Below are positions 1 through 7,082 of a stretch of DNA of 15,566 nucleotides, one piece after another (positions within the stretch are counted from its first letter, which is position 1; each line of letters opens with the position of its first letter). The translations under genes and the position numbers were made by a program. Below the pieces are notes generated by a model. The model saw only the letters and a list, made by a program, of their open reading frames with translations. It was not told where the DNA came from and ran no database searches. The DNA is taken from contig CAZCIX010000047.1 in assembly GCA_964498835.1 (NCBI GenBank), forward strand, positions 1 to 15,566, written 5' to 3'. Source of the DNA: JAGKXB01 sp964498835 (GTDB lineage Bacteria; Pseudomonadota; Gammaproteobacteria; Burkholderiales; Burkholderiaceae_D).

Positions 1-1752
1 CATGATGCGGGGATGATTGCTGGGTGTGGCTTCATCGCCTATGAGTAATTCTTCAAACAGCTTTTCACCCGGACGTAAACCTACGTATTGAATTTCAATA
101 TCACCATTTGGGTTTTCTTCATTCTTTTCGCTTAAGCCAGACATATTGATCATGGTGCGTGCCAGATCGACGATTTTTATTTGTTCTCCCATATCGAGTA
201 CAAAAACATCGCCGCCTTCTGCCATGGCACCTGCCTGGATGACTAATTGCACTGCTTCTGGAATCAACATAAAGAAACGCACTACATTTGGGTGCGTGAC
301 GGTAATAGGGCCACCTTGTTCGATTTGTTTTTGGAAAAGTGGCACTACTGAGCCGGATGAGCCCAGTACGTTGCCAAAACGAACCATGCAGAATGTGGTT
401 GTTGTGTCTGGTTGATTGGCGGCTGCTTGGAAAATCAATTCTGCAACACGCTTGCTGGCACCCATGATGTTGCTTGGGCGTACGGCTTTATCGGTGGAAA
501 TGAGGACGCAAGTTTGAACCTGGAATTTTTTTGCGGCATCGGCAACCACTTGTGCACCTATGACGTTGTTGCGTATGCCTTCCGCCATATTCGCTTCTAC
601 CAAGGGCACATGTTTGTAAGCGGCGGCATGATAGATAGTATGGATGCTTCCTTGTTGCATGATACGTTCAACCAATTGCGTATCGCATACCGATCCTAGA
701 TGCGCATAAATCAACATTTTTGGAAAATGTGATCGCAGTTCTTGTTTGATCGCATAAAGTGCGTATTCGGAGTGATCTAATAAGTGCAATTGTGTAGGCA
801 TCAATTCCATGATTTGGCGGCACAGTTCGCTACCGATGGAGCCACCTGCACCTGTGACTAATACATTTTTGTGTTGTACGCATTTGGCAAATAAGTCTGA
901 TTGCGGTGGGACAGAAGGGCGGCCCAGTAGGTCATCTAATTTGATTTCACGGATCAATTCTTCAGTCGAAGTTTTTTCATCTGCCAGTTCTATCAGGCTA
1001 TACATGGTTTTGACTGGTAAGCCTGTTTCGCGCACCATTTCCATAACTTGTTTGCGTTGTTGTGCGGTCGCTGAAGGAATGGCCAGGATGATTAATTCGA
1101 TGTTTTGTTGCTGGGTGATTTCAGCCAAGCGGCTGCTGTGAAACACTTTTAATCCAGCGACATTTTGGTTATTTAGCGTATGTTTGTCGTCAAAAAAACA
1201 GCGTGGGCAGTATTTCCCACTGACACGCATGGCGAGTGCTAGTTGTGCTCCAGCTTCGCCTGCGCCATAAATGGCTACCAAGTTTTTGGTTGGATTTTGC
1301 TTGCCATGATGACCACGTAAAAAAGCCCGCACCATTAAGCGTGATGTCACAACGTAAGAGAATGCAATAAACCAATAAATCATGACCGCACTACGCGGCA
1401 GAAATTCTTGAAAATGGATGACAAACGAGAGTAAATAAACGCTGAGCACCACTATACCGAGTCCAGCTCCAGCGGATTGGAGCAAACGATAATCGATAAA
1501 ACGAATAACTGCGCGGTACAAACCAGTAGCTACAAAGATTGCAATCGTAATGGGGGCAATAATTAAATGTGGTGCGATGCCGTAAGCCAAGGTGGCGTCA
1601 AAATTCCCTAGTCTTAGGAGCATGGCGGCCAGAAAACAAAATGGCAGTGCAATGATGTCAGCCACCAGCATACATGCGATTTTTAACCAACGATGCATTG
1701 AGGTGAGTTTGTGATTGAGTCGAGTAGCGTTGCTTGGTTGCACGTTGAGCAT
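1..1752 (-). CDS. Membrane nucleotide-sugar 4,6-dehydratase/epimerase, WbpM/FlaA1/CapD family (3' end outside window)
   Basis: Likely converts a UDP-N-acetylhexosamine to a 4-keto-6-deoxy sugar for capsule, O-antigen or exopolysaccharide synthesis at the inner membrane. 584 codons are visible with no stop, so the C-terminus lies beyond the left edge. Four hydrophobic segments (about residues 25-45, 60-80, 92-115, 125-143) precede a first Rossmann-like domain with YGAGEAGAQ (162-170). A typical linker DDLLGRPSVPP (about 273-283) leads to the catalytic SDR domain, with TGAGGSIGSE (300-309), HAAAYKHVPLVE (about 376-387) and STDKAVRPSNIMGASK (419-434). Met430 sits where classical SDR enzymes have Tyr; this Met substitution is known for the large membrane WbpM/PglF group. 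The ATG at 1752 is the only ATG between the upstream in-frame stop and the first membrane segment; it has no clear ribosome binding site, and a TTG further upstream is possible. It diverges from the YjbH-type gene. The family is certain; the exact sugar substrate is unknown. Confidence 0.93.
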   Translation of the reverse strand, partial: MLNVQPSNATRLNHKLTSMHRWLKIACMLVADIIALPFCFLAAMLLRLGNFDATLAYGIAPHLIIAPITIAIFVATGLYRAVIRFIDYRLLQSAGAGLGIVVLSVYLLSFVIHFQEFLPRSAVMIYWFIAFSYVVTSRLMVRAFLRGHHGKQNPTKNLVAIYGAGEAGAQLALAMRVSGKYCPRCFFDDKHTLNNQNVAGLKVFHSSRLAEITQQQNIELIILAIPSATAQQRKQVMEMVRETGLPVKTMYSLIELADEKTSTEELIREIKLDDLLGRPSVPPQSDLFAKCVQHKNVLVTGAGGSIGSELCRQIMELMPTQLHLLDHSEYALYAIKQELRSHFPKMLIYAHLGSVCDTQLVERIMQQGSIHTIYHAAAYKHVPLVEANMAEGIRNNVIGAQVVADAAKKFQVQTCVLISTDKAVRPSNIMGASKRVAELIFQAAANQPDTTTTFCMVRFGNVLGSSGSVVPLFQKQIEQGGPITVTHPNVVRFFMLIPEAVQLVIQAGAMAEGGDVFVLDMGEQIKIVDLARTMINMSGLSEKNEENPNGDIEIQYVGLRPGEKLFEELLIGDEATPSNHPRIM

Positions 1753-1970
1753 GGCAAATAATTTGATGAAATGGATATGTGGCTGCCAACTTTGTATTCT
1801 GGCATTGTGGTGCAATAAATACTACTGAATTTTCATTCTATAAACCATAAAGTATGGGATTGCTTAGTAACAACGACCATGCGTATTTTTGTGCGGTTTC
1901 ATGTTGCTGGCCATGAGGATTGTTTAATAGCATGTAATCGCGTATCGTTCCATTGTTGTTGGGGAAAATA

Positions 1971-2001
1971 TTATATTTTTGATATTTTTTCCAAAATATA
2001 A
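1971..2001. repeat. AT-rich inverted repeat, 9-bp perfect arms
   Basis: TTATATTTT (1971-1979) is matched by its exact reverse complement AAAATATAA (1993-2001) across a 13-base spacer. It lies 44 bases upstream of the YjbH-type start, inside the divergent intergenic region. It could be an operator or simply AT-rich promoter DNA; there is no proof of function. Confidence 0.5.
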
Positions 2002-2005
2002 AGAT

Positions 2006-2029
2006 ATACATAAATACATACATAAATAC
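2006..2029 (+). repeat. Perfect 12-bp tandem duplication in the yjbH leader
   Basis: ATACATAAATAC occurs twice back to back (2006-2017 and 2018-2029). It is followed by the C/A-only run ACAAACACACAA up to 2041, just before the start codon at 2045. The stretch 2005-2041 contains no G, so as RNA it should be largely unstructured. Confidence 0.85.
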
Positions 2030-2044
2030 ACAAACACACAAGAT

Positions 2045-4183
2045 ATGCATTTTTATTCGCTACGATTTTTATTGTGCCTGGTCGCAGTCCAGGTATCTTT
2101 TTTGCATGAAGTAATGGCGCAGGAAATGTCAGCGATGACGATTTATGGCCCATCAGGTGGATTGACCATTCCTTATGGGCAGGTATTGTCAGATGGTGTA
2201 GCTACGTTTGGTTTTAATAATAATATTGAATCCACTTTTTCCAAGGCGCAGCGTGGGGATAATTATTTGTTTGGCATGGGAGTTTTTCCTTATGTTGAAC
2301 TTTCTGGCAAGTTGGTCAATTATCCTGAAAATGGCCCATCTGATAATTTAAGGCGTGACTTATCCGCCAACGTAAAATTAGCCATCCCCAAATTTTTCCG
2401 TTTGCAGCCTGATATCGCCTTTGGTGTGAATGATCTCGCTGGTGGTGCCGCATCGTATCGTTCCAAATATGTCGTCGCAAGCCAACGTTTGGGGCCATTG
2501 TACGCAACCTTGGGTACTGCACGTGGGGAGTCGTATTTCAATGGCTTGTTTGGTGGTGCCGAAATGGCGTTGGGGAATAGTGGTTTTTCAGCCTTGGTTG
2601 AGCGCAATAGCGATGTGAATTATGCCGGTTTTCGCTATACGAGTGCGCCAATGGCCAGTTTTGGTGATGCCAGTTTTGTCGCAACTGTACAGCGCTCGCT
2701 TGGTGCGTATGCGCCAGATGGTAGTAAATTTGACCGTACTGGATTTGGGATTAATTTGTTGGTGCCATTTGGTAACGCAATCCCTAAAACTGTCGGTGGT
2801 GCTCAAAGTGGTGATTTTGCCAAACAAAAAAGTGCAACGTCAGAGCCAATTTGGATTCCACCGCCAGCCTATGCCAGATCAGAGCAGAAATTAGCGAAGT
2901 CGTCGGTGAATAGTGCTAAGGATGTGTCCGTGCCAGCGCTTGCTGTCAGCGATACTTTAGGTACGCAAGACTTACAAAAACTCCAGGCTGCATTGGAAAA
3001 AGCAGGGCTGGAGCGTGTGCGTGTTGGTTTGGCTGATCATAAGTTGGTGATTGAATATGAAAACCATCGCTACAATCAAAATGAGGTCGACGCAATTGGT
3101 ATTGCGCTGGCTTTGGGCGCACGTTTTGCGCCGGAATTTGTGCAGCGGATGAGCGTCATTACCAAAAAGGCGGGCGCTGCTTTGTATGGGGTCAGTGTGG
3201 ATAGGAAACGTTATCGTGATTTCTTAAATGATGGTGATCATTATGGCGTGCGGGAGGATTTTGAGTTGCAGCGTCAACCTGTCATTGATCAATCTATACA
3301 ATGGCTGGCTCCTGAAGGCAAGCATGGCGCTTCTCGGATTGTTATTGCGCCGGTAATCAAGCATTTTGTTGGTACTGATGTGGGGGTTTATGATTACTCA
3401 CTCGCTGCTAGCATGCAAGGTTTGGCCCCTTTGTGGAAAGGGGCCGAATTATCGGCAAATTATGTCGCCAATGTGGCAGATTCAGATGATGTGCGTAATG
3501 GTGGTGTGTTTTCTTATGCGCATCAACGTTCAGGTTTGGCTTCGGCGGCGTTGAATCAATCTTTTTGGTTGAACGAAAATTTACTCAATGTTGTGAGCGG
3601 CGGTAAGTTTTTGTATGACTACTGGGGCGTGCAAAATGAAGCAATCTGGTTTGTGCCTGGTCGAGATGATCAGGTACGGTTGCGTTATACGCAGGTGAAA
3701 ACATCAGATCCGTTACTTGCAAGTAAACTGGTGTATAACAATGCTTCTTATCGCTGGTCTTATCAACCAATGAATTTGTGGGTAGAGTTGGGCTACAGTA
3801 AATACGTGGAAAATGATAAAGGGCCATCGTTGCGTTTTAGTCGCTGGTTTGGCGATGTGCAGGCTCAGGCTTATATGCAGCGTAGCGAGCGGGCTAGTTT
3901 TGTCGGGTTCCAATTAGCTTTCCCACTGACTCCACGCAAAGGCATGCAAACTGGTTTTACCCATATCGAAGGGCCAGGTCAGTTTACGTATGGTCTAAAA
4001 ACCAAGTTGGCGAAGCAGGGCGATTGCAATTGCATTACGCGTGGGATTGCAGAAGAAATTCCAATTGCGTATAGTGCTGATACTTTTCTGCTGAATCAGG
4101 GGCGCGTAGGAAAAAATTATTTGTTGGCCCAGTTGCCACGCATGCGCGAAGCTGCTTTGTTGTTTGCCCCTTCTAATCCTTAA
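2045..4183 (+). CDS. yjbH: YjbH-type outer-membrane exopolysaccharide protein
   Basis: A 712-residue predicted outer-membrane protein of the YjbH family, associated in enterobacteria with the YjbEFGH (GfcABCD-like) exopolysaccharide system. The start is taken at ATG 2045, which gives a clean signal peptide (MHFYSLRFLLCLVAVQVS, then a likely cleavage after VMAQ). An upstream extension to 1979 would add 22 residues read from the A/C-rich leader and is not believed. The mature N-terminus has the family signature IYGPSGGLTIPYGQVL and continues with alternating beta-rich segments typical of a barrel. Residues about 300-390 form a soluble alpha/beta-looking insert (DTLGTQDLQKLQAALEKAG onward), followed by a second beta-rich half to the C-terminus. 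The length is close to that of E. coli YjbH (about 700). No good Shine-Dalgarno precedes the ATG. It is probably co-transcribed with the lipoprotein gene 74 bases downstream. The role in export or modification of polysaccharide is inferred from family and from the adjacent WbpM-like gene. Confidence 0.85.
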   Translation: MHFYSLRFLLCLVAVQVSFLHEVMAQEMSAMTIYGPSGGLTIPYGQVLSDGVATFGFNNNIESTFSKAQRGDNYLFGMGVFPYVELSGKLVNYPENGPSDNLRRDLSANVKLAIPKFFRLQPDIAFGVNDLAGGAASYRSKYVVASQRLGPLYATLGTARGESYFNGLFGGAEMALGNSGFSALVERNSDVNYAGFRYTSAPMASFGDASFVATVQRSLGAYAPDGSKFDRTGFGINLLVPFGNAIPKTVGGAQSGDFAKQKSATSEPIWIPPPAYARSEQKLAKSSVNSAKDVSVPALAVSDTLGTQDLQKLQAALEKAGLERVRVGLADHKLVIEYENHRYNQNEVDAIGIALALGARFAPEFVQRMSVITKKAGAALYGVSVDRKRYRDFLNDGDHYGVREDFELQRQPVIDQSIQWLAPEGKHGASRIVIAPVIKHFVGTDVGVYDYSLAASMQGLAPLWKGAELSANYVANVADSDDVRNGGVFSYAHQRSGLASAALNQSFWLNENLLNVVSGGKFLYDYWGVQNEAIWFVPGRDDQVRLRYTQVKTSDPLLASKLVYNNASYRWSYQPMNLWVELGYSKYVENDKGPSLRFSRWFGDVQAQAYMQRSERASFVGFQLAFPLTPRKGMQTGFTHIEGPGQFTYGLKTKLAKQGDCNCITRGIAEEIPIAYSADTFLLNQGRVGKNYLLAQLPRMREAALLFAPSNP

Positions 4184-4257
4184 TCGATTCTTACCCTGCT
4201 AAACCCACTGAAGTAACGACTGCCATTTTTATATTTATTATTGCTAAAGGAATTTAT

Positions 4258-5220
4258 ATGAACATAGTTCACAACGTGACCGCATTGAATATGTTTTTGA
4301 AACGACTGGCGATTGCCGCTACGGTTGCTAGCTTGTTTGCTTGTGGCGGTGGTGGCAGTACTACTGCACCAGTTCAAACTACAGTTACTGTGACACCTGC
4401 TTTGGGCGGGTTTAGCGCTGGTGCTAGTGTTAAGGCTGTTAAGCCGGATGGTTCTACCATTGCTAGTGGTACGACTGATTCAAGTGGTTCTGCTACTTTG
4501 AATTTTGCTGATTATGATGGTCCGTTTACATTGGTTGTGACTGGTGGTACTGGCGTGACTTATTTTGATGAAAAATCTGGTACCAACCTTCCTTTCTCTT
4601 CAACGGATAGCTTGTTGTCAGTGGTTCCTGCCAATACGATCAATTCTGGTGTTAGTTATGGTGTGACGCCATTGACCAATATGGCTGCGGCATTTGCTGG
4701 TGTCAATACAACTGGTGTTATTTCTGGATCGAGTACGGATGCGATTAACACTACTATTACCAATGCAGTGGCTAAAACGCAACTGACGGTGGGTATATCG
4801 GCTGATCAGCTGAATATTTTGGCTGCACCAACACCAGTTACATCTACTACTACCAAATTGTCCGGTACTGGCACCGCTACGACGTATGGCTTAATTCTTG
4901 CTGAATTGGCTAGAAGTGCGCCCACAACTGCGTTAGCACAAGCTAATGGATTGGCTGTTTCTGCACAAACCTCTGTGGCTAATGGTACGGCGGTATCAGG
5001 TACAGAATATGCGGGGTTAACTGCTATTGTGAATACCTTCATTGCAACTCCTTCTGCATTGGGTACTAATTACTTAGCATCAGGAGCGTCTTTGCCTACA
5101 ATCACGTTTGTCACACCTTCAAGCACAGTAACTAATGATCAAGTTACCGCACAGGCAACGCAAGTGACAACTTCTGCTCCTAAAGGCACTAGCACTACTG
5201 TTACAGGTGCTTCAAATTGA
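4258..5220 (+). CDS. Secreted lipoprotein with carboxypeptidase-regulatory/Big-like domain
   Basis: 320 residues of unknown function. A signal peptide ends in the lipobox LFAC (26-29), followed by a GGGGS tether, so the protein is predicted to be lipidated at Cys29. AAAGGA seven bases before ATG 4258 supports this start; Met12 (codon at 4291) is a possible alternative. Residues about 43-92 look like a transthyretin/carboxypeptidase-regulatory beta-sandwich (GASVKAVKPDGSTIASG, then TTDSSGSATLNF). The rest, with VTPLTN (136-141) and a YGLILAEL segment, resembles a layout seen in other bacterial lipoproteins that pair such a sandwich with a VTPLT-containing domain (recalled from memory). The C-terminus is very Thr/Ser/Ala-rich and has no cysteine beyond the lipobox. 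Codons are strongly biased to T-ending GGT, ACT and GCT, unlike the neighbouring genes, which may signal high expression. It follows yjbH by 74 bases and is closed by the terminator at 5258, suggesting a yjbH-lipoprotein unit. I infer, without proof, a partner role at the outer membrane. Confidence 0.85.
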   Translation: MNIVHNVTALNMFLKRLAIAATVASLFACGGGGSTTAPVQTTVTVTPALGGFSAGASVKAVKPDGSTIASGTTDSSGSATLNFADYDGPFTLVVTGGTGVTYFDEKSGTNLPFSSTDSLLSVVPANTINSGVSYGVTPLTNMAAAFAGVNTTGVISGSSTDAINTTITNAVAKTQLTVGISADQLNILAAPTPVTSTTTKLSGTGTATTYGLILAELARSAPTTALAQANGLAVSAQTSVANGTAVSGTEYAGLTAIVNTFIATPSALGTNYLASGASLPTITFVTPSSTVTNDQVTAQATQVTTSAPKGTSTTVTGASN

Positions 5221-5227
5221 TGTAGTT

Positions 5228-5242
5228 CTGCGTAGTACGCAG
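5228..5242. repeat. 15-bp perfect palindrome
   Basis: CTGCGTAGTACGCAG has 7-base arms around a central G. It begins eight bases after the lipoprotein stop and 16 bases before the terminator stem. It could be a second RNA hairpin in the 3' UTR or a DNA-binding site. Confidence 0.5.
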
Positions 5243-5257
5243 TAACAGTGTATTGTA

Positions 5258-5291
5258 GGGGCGCTCCAAGTGGGCGCCCCGTTGTTTTTAT
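5258..5291 (+). terminator. Intrinsic terminator after the lipoprotein gene
   Basis: GGGGCGC (5258-5264) pairs with GCGCCCC (5274-5280) around a nine-base loop and is followed by a T-rich tail (GTTGTTTTTATTA). It separates the yjbH-lipoprotein unit from proA. Confidence 0.85.
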
Positions 5292-5330
5292 TACGTTTGT
5301 TTTTAATCATTGCATAGAGTGTGCATAAAA

Positions 5331-6608
5331 ATGGATATCAAGCATTACATGAATGATCTTGGTCAGCGCGCCCGTCAGGCGTCGCGTGCTATGGCTAAGG
5401 CGGATAGTGCGACGAAAAATCGTGCTTTGTCTTTGATCGCGGCAGCCATCAAGCGTGATACAGCGATTTTGCGTGAAGCCAATGAAAAAGATTTGGCGGC
5501 GGCGCGTGCCAATGGTTTGCCGGACGCGATGGTGGACAGGTTGAGTTTGTCTGAGCAAGCGATCGACACGATGTTGCAGGGGTTGCAGCAAATCGTTGCT
5601 TTGCCTGATCCGATTGCCGAAATATCGAATTTGAAATGTCGTCCAAGTGGCATCCAAGTTGGTCAGATGCGTGTGCCTTTGGGCGTGATTGGCATCATTT
5701 ACGAAGCGCGTCCCAATGTGACGGTCGATGCGGCGGGTTTGTGCATCAAAAGTGGTAATGCCACCATATTGCGTGGTGGATCGGAAGCCATCCATTGCAA
5801 CCAGGTCTTGGCGAAGTTGGTACAAGAAGGCTTGGCTGGTGCTGGTTTACCAATCGATGCCGTGCAAGTCGTTAACACACCTGATCGCGCAGCGGTAGGC
5901 GAGTTAATTACCATGCAGCAGTATGTTGATGTCATCGTGCCACGTGGCGGTAAAGGTTTGATTGAGCGTCTGATGCGCGAAGCGACTGTGCCCATGATTA
6001 AGCATTTAGACGGCATTTGTCATGTGTATATCGATGATAAGGCCGATGTAGAGAAGGCGTTGCGGATTGCTTTCAATGCCAAATGTCATCGTTATGGTAC
6101 TTGCAATACGATGGAAACCTTGTTGCTTGCACGTTCAATCGCAGCGCAGGTATTGCCTGAATTGGCCAAGTTGTATCTTGAGAAAAAAGTAGAACTGCGT
6201 TGCGATGAAGGCAGTTATGCGCTTCTGGCCGACTCTTCGATTAGCTATCCTTATTTGGTTGCCGCAACAGAGGAAGATTGGCAAATGGAATATCTGGCTG
6301 CCATTTTGTCTATCAAGCTGGTTGATGATGTGGATCAGGCGATTGCGCATATCAATACGTATTCATCTCAGCACACGGATGCCATCGTGACGGAGGATTA
6401 CAGCCGCGCGATGCGTTTTTTACGTGAAGTGGATTCATCTTCCGTGATGGTGAATGCATCGACCCGTTTTGCGGATGGTTTCGAGTATGGTTTGGGAGCG
6501 GAAATTGGGATTTCCAACGATAAGTTGCATGCCCGTGGCCCGGTTGGGTTGGAGGGTTTGACTTCCTTGAAATATGTCGTCTTCGGACATGGTGAAGTAC
6601 GTATTTAG
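5331..6608 (+). CDS. proA: Glutamate-5-semialdehyde dehydrogenase (gamma-glutamyl phosphate reductase)
   Basis: Second step of proline synthesis: NADPH-dependent reduction of gamma-glutamyl phosphate to glutamate 5-semialdehyde in the cytosol. The 425-residue protein is full length for the family. Clear family segments are PLGVIGIIYEARPNVTVDAA, the KSGNATILRGGSEA loop and the active-site region NAKCHRYGTCNTMETLL, with the catalytic thiol at Cys258. The C-terminal GLGAEIGISNDKLHARGPVG is also typical. ATG 5331 (MDIKHYM) matches the usual betaproteobacterial start; a TTG at 5310 would add seven residues and is unlikely. The Shine-Dalgarno is weak. No proB is nearby. It follows the terminator at 5258, so it probably has its own promoter within about 40 bases, although I could not fix one. 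hemJ follows after 30 bases. Confidence 0.97.
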   Translation: MDIKHYMNDLGQRARQASRAMAKADSATKNRALSLIAAAIKRDTAILREANEKDLAAARANGLPDAMVDRLSLSEQAIDTMLQGLQQIVALPDPIAEISNLKCRPSGIQVGQMRVPLGVIGIIYEARPNVTVDAAGLCIKSGNATILRGGSEAIHCNQVLAKLVQEGLAGAGLPIDAVQVVNTPDRAAVGELITMQQYVDVIVPRGGKGLIERLMREATVPMIKHLDGICHVYIDDKADVEKALRIAFNAKCHRYGTCNTMETLLLARSIAAQVLPELAKLYLEKKVELRCDEGSYALLADSSISYPYLVAATEEDWQMEYLAAILSIKLVDDVDQAIAHINTYSSQHTDAIVTEDYSRAMRFLREVDSSSVMVNASTRFADGFEYGLGAEIGISNDKLHARGPVGLEGLTSLKYVVFGHGEVRI

Positions 6609-6638
6609 TACTTATTAAAAACAATAGGGTTGAAAATT

Positions 6639-7067
6639 ATGCTTTGGATTAAATCGTTACACCTTATCTTTGTGATTTCCTGGTTCGCGGGTTTGTTTTA
6701 TTTGCCGCGCATTATGGTGAATTTGGCCTTGGAAAGAGATCCGGCGGTGACGTCTCGTTTGTTGATTATGGCGCGCAAGTTGTATCGCTTCATGACGTTG
6801 CTAGCTATTCCTGCGATCGTGTTGGGTTTTGGCTTGTGGATGGTTTACGGCATCGGCAAAGGTCCTGGCCCAGGTAATGGCTGGATGCATGCCAAGTTGG
6901 GATTGATTATTTTAGTGATTGGCTATCACCACGCTTGCGGTTCGTTGTTAAAGAAATTTGAAACCGGCAAGAATAAACGTAGTCACGTCTGGTTTCGCTG
7001 GTTTAACGAAGTGCCGGTGTTGCTCTTGTCCTTGATTGTTGTGCTGGTTGTGGTTAAGCCATTTTGA
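6639..7067 (+). CDS. hemJ: HemJ/UPF0093-type protoporphyrinogen IX oxidase, membrane protein
   Basis: A 142-residue inner-membrane protein of the HemJ family, which oxidises protoporphyrinogen IX to protoporphyrin IX in haem synthesis in bacteria lacking HemG or HemY. The opening MLWIKSLHLIFVISWFAGLF and then YLPRIMVNLA is the diagnostic N-terminus. Four hydrophobic segments are visible (about 4-24, 52-72, 86-104 and 120-140). His8 and Lys86 (in WMHAKLG) correspond to the conserved His and Lys of the family, thought to be needed for haem binding or activity. ATG 6639 is chosen over TTG 6630 because it matches the family start and has AGGG nine bases upstream. It lies 30 bases after proA and 15 bases before the methyltransferase gene, so it is probably co-transcribed with both. 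The older label CopD-like membrane protein would cover the same gene. Confidence 0.88.
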   Translation: MLWIKSLHLIFVISWFAGLFYLPRIMVNLALERDPAVTSRLLIMARKLYRFMTLLAIPAIVLGFGLWMVYGIGKGPGPGNGWMHAKLGLIILVIGYHHACGSLLKKFETGKNKRSHVWFRWFNEVPVLLLSLIVVLVVVKPF

Positions 7068-7082
7068 AAGATTGATTGATTT

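Larger units (their letters stand above)
1753..2044. promoter_or_regulatory. Divergent intergenic region between polysaccharide genes
   Basis: This stretch of about 290 bases separates the leftward WbpM-like gene from the rightward YjbH-type gene, so it must hold promoters for both. I could not pick a convincing -35/-10 pair in either direction. The right third is very AT-rich and holds an inverted repeat (1971-2001) and a nearly G-free leader with a tandem duplication (2006-2029), listed separately. No further gene is seen here. Confidence 0.5.

Noticed and set aside
1979..2044. N-terminal extension of the YjbH-type gene upstream of ATG 2045
   Set aside because: It would translate the low-complexity A/C-rich leader and place 22 polar residues before a clean signal peptide.
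5307..5825. 172-residue open frame on the minus strand over proA
   Set aside because: It is antisense to conserved proA sequence; Arg/Gln/His-rich composition is typical of a shadow frame.
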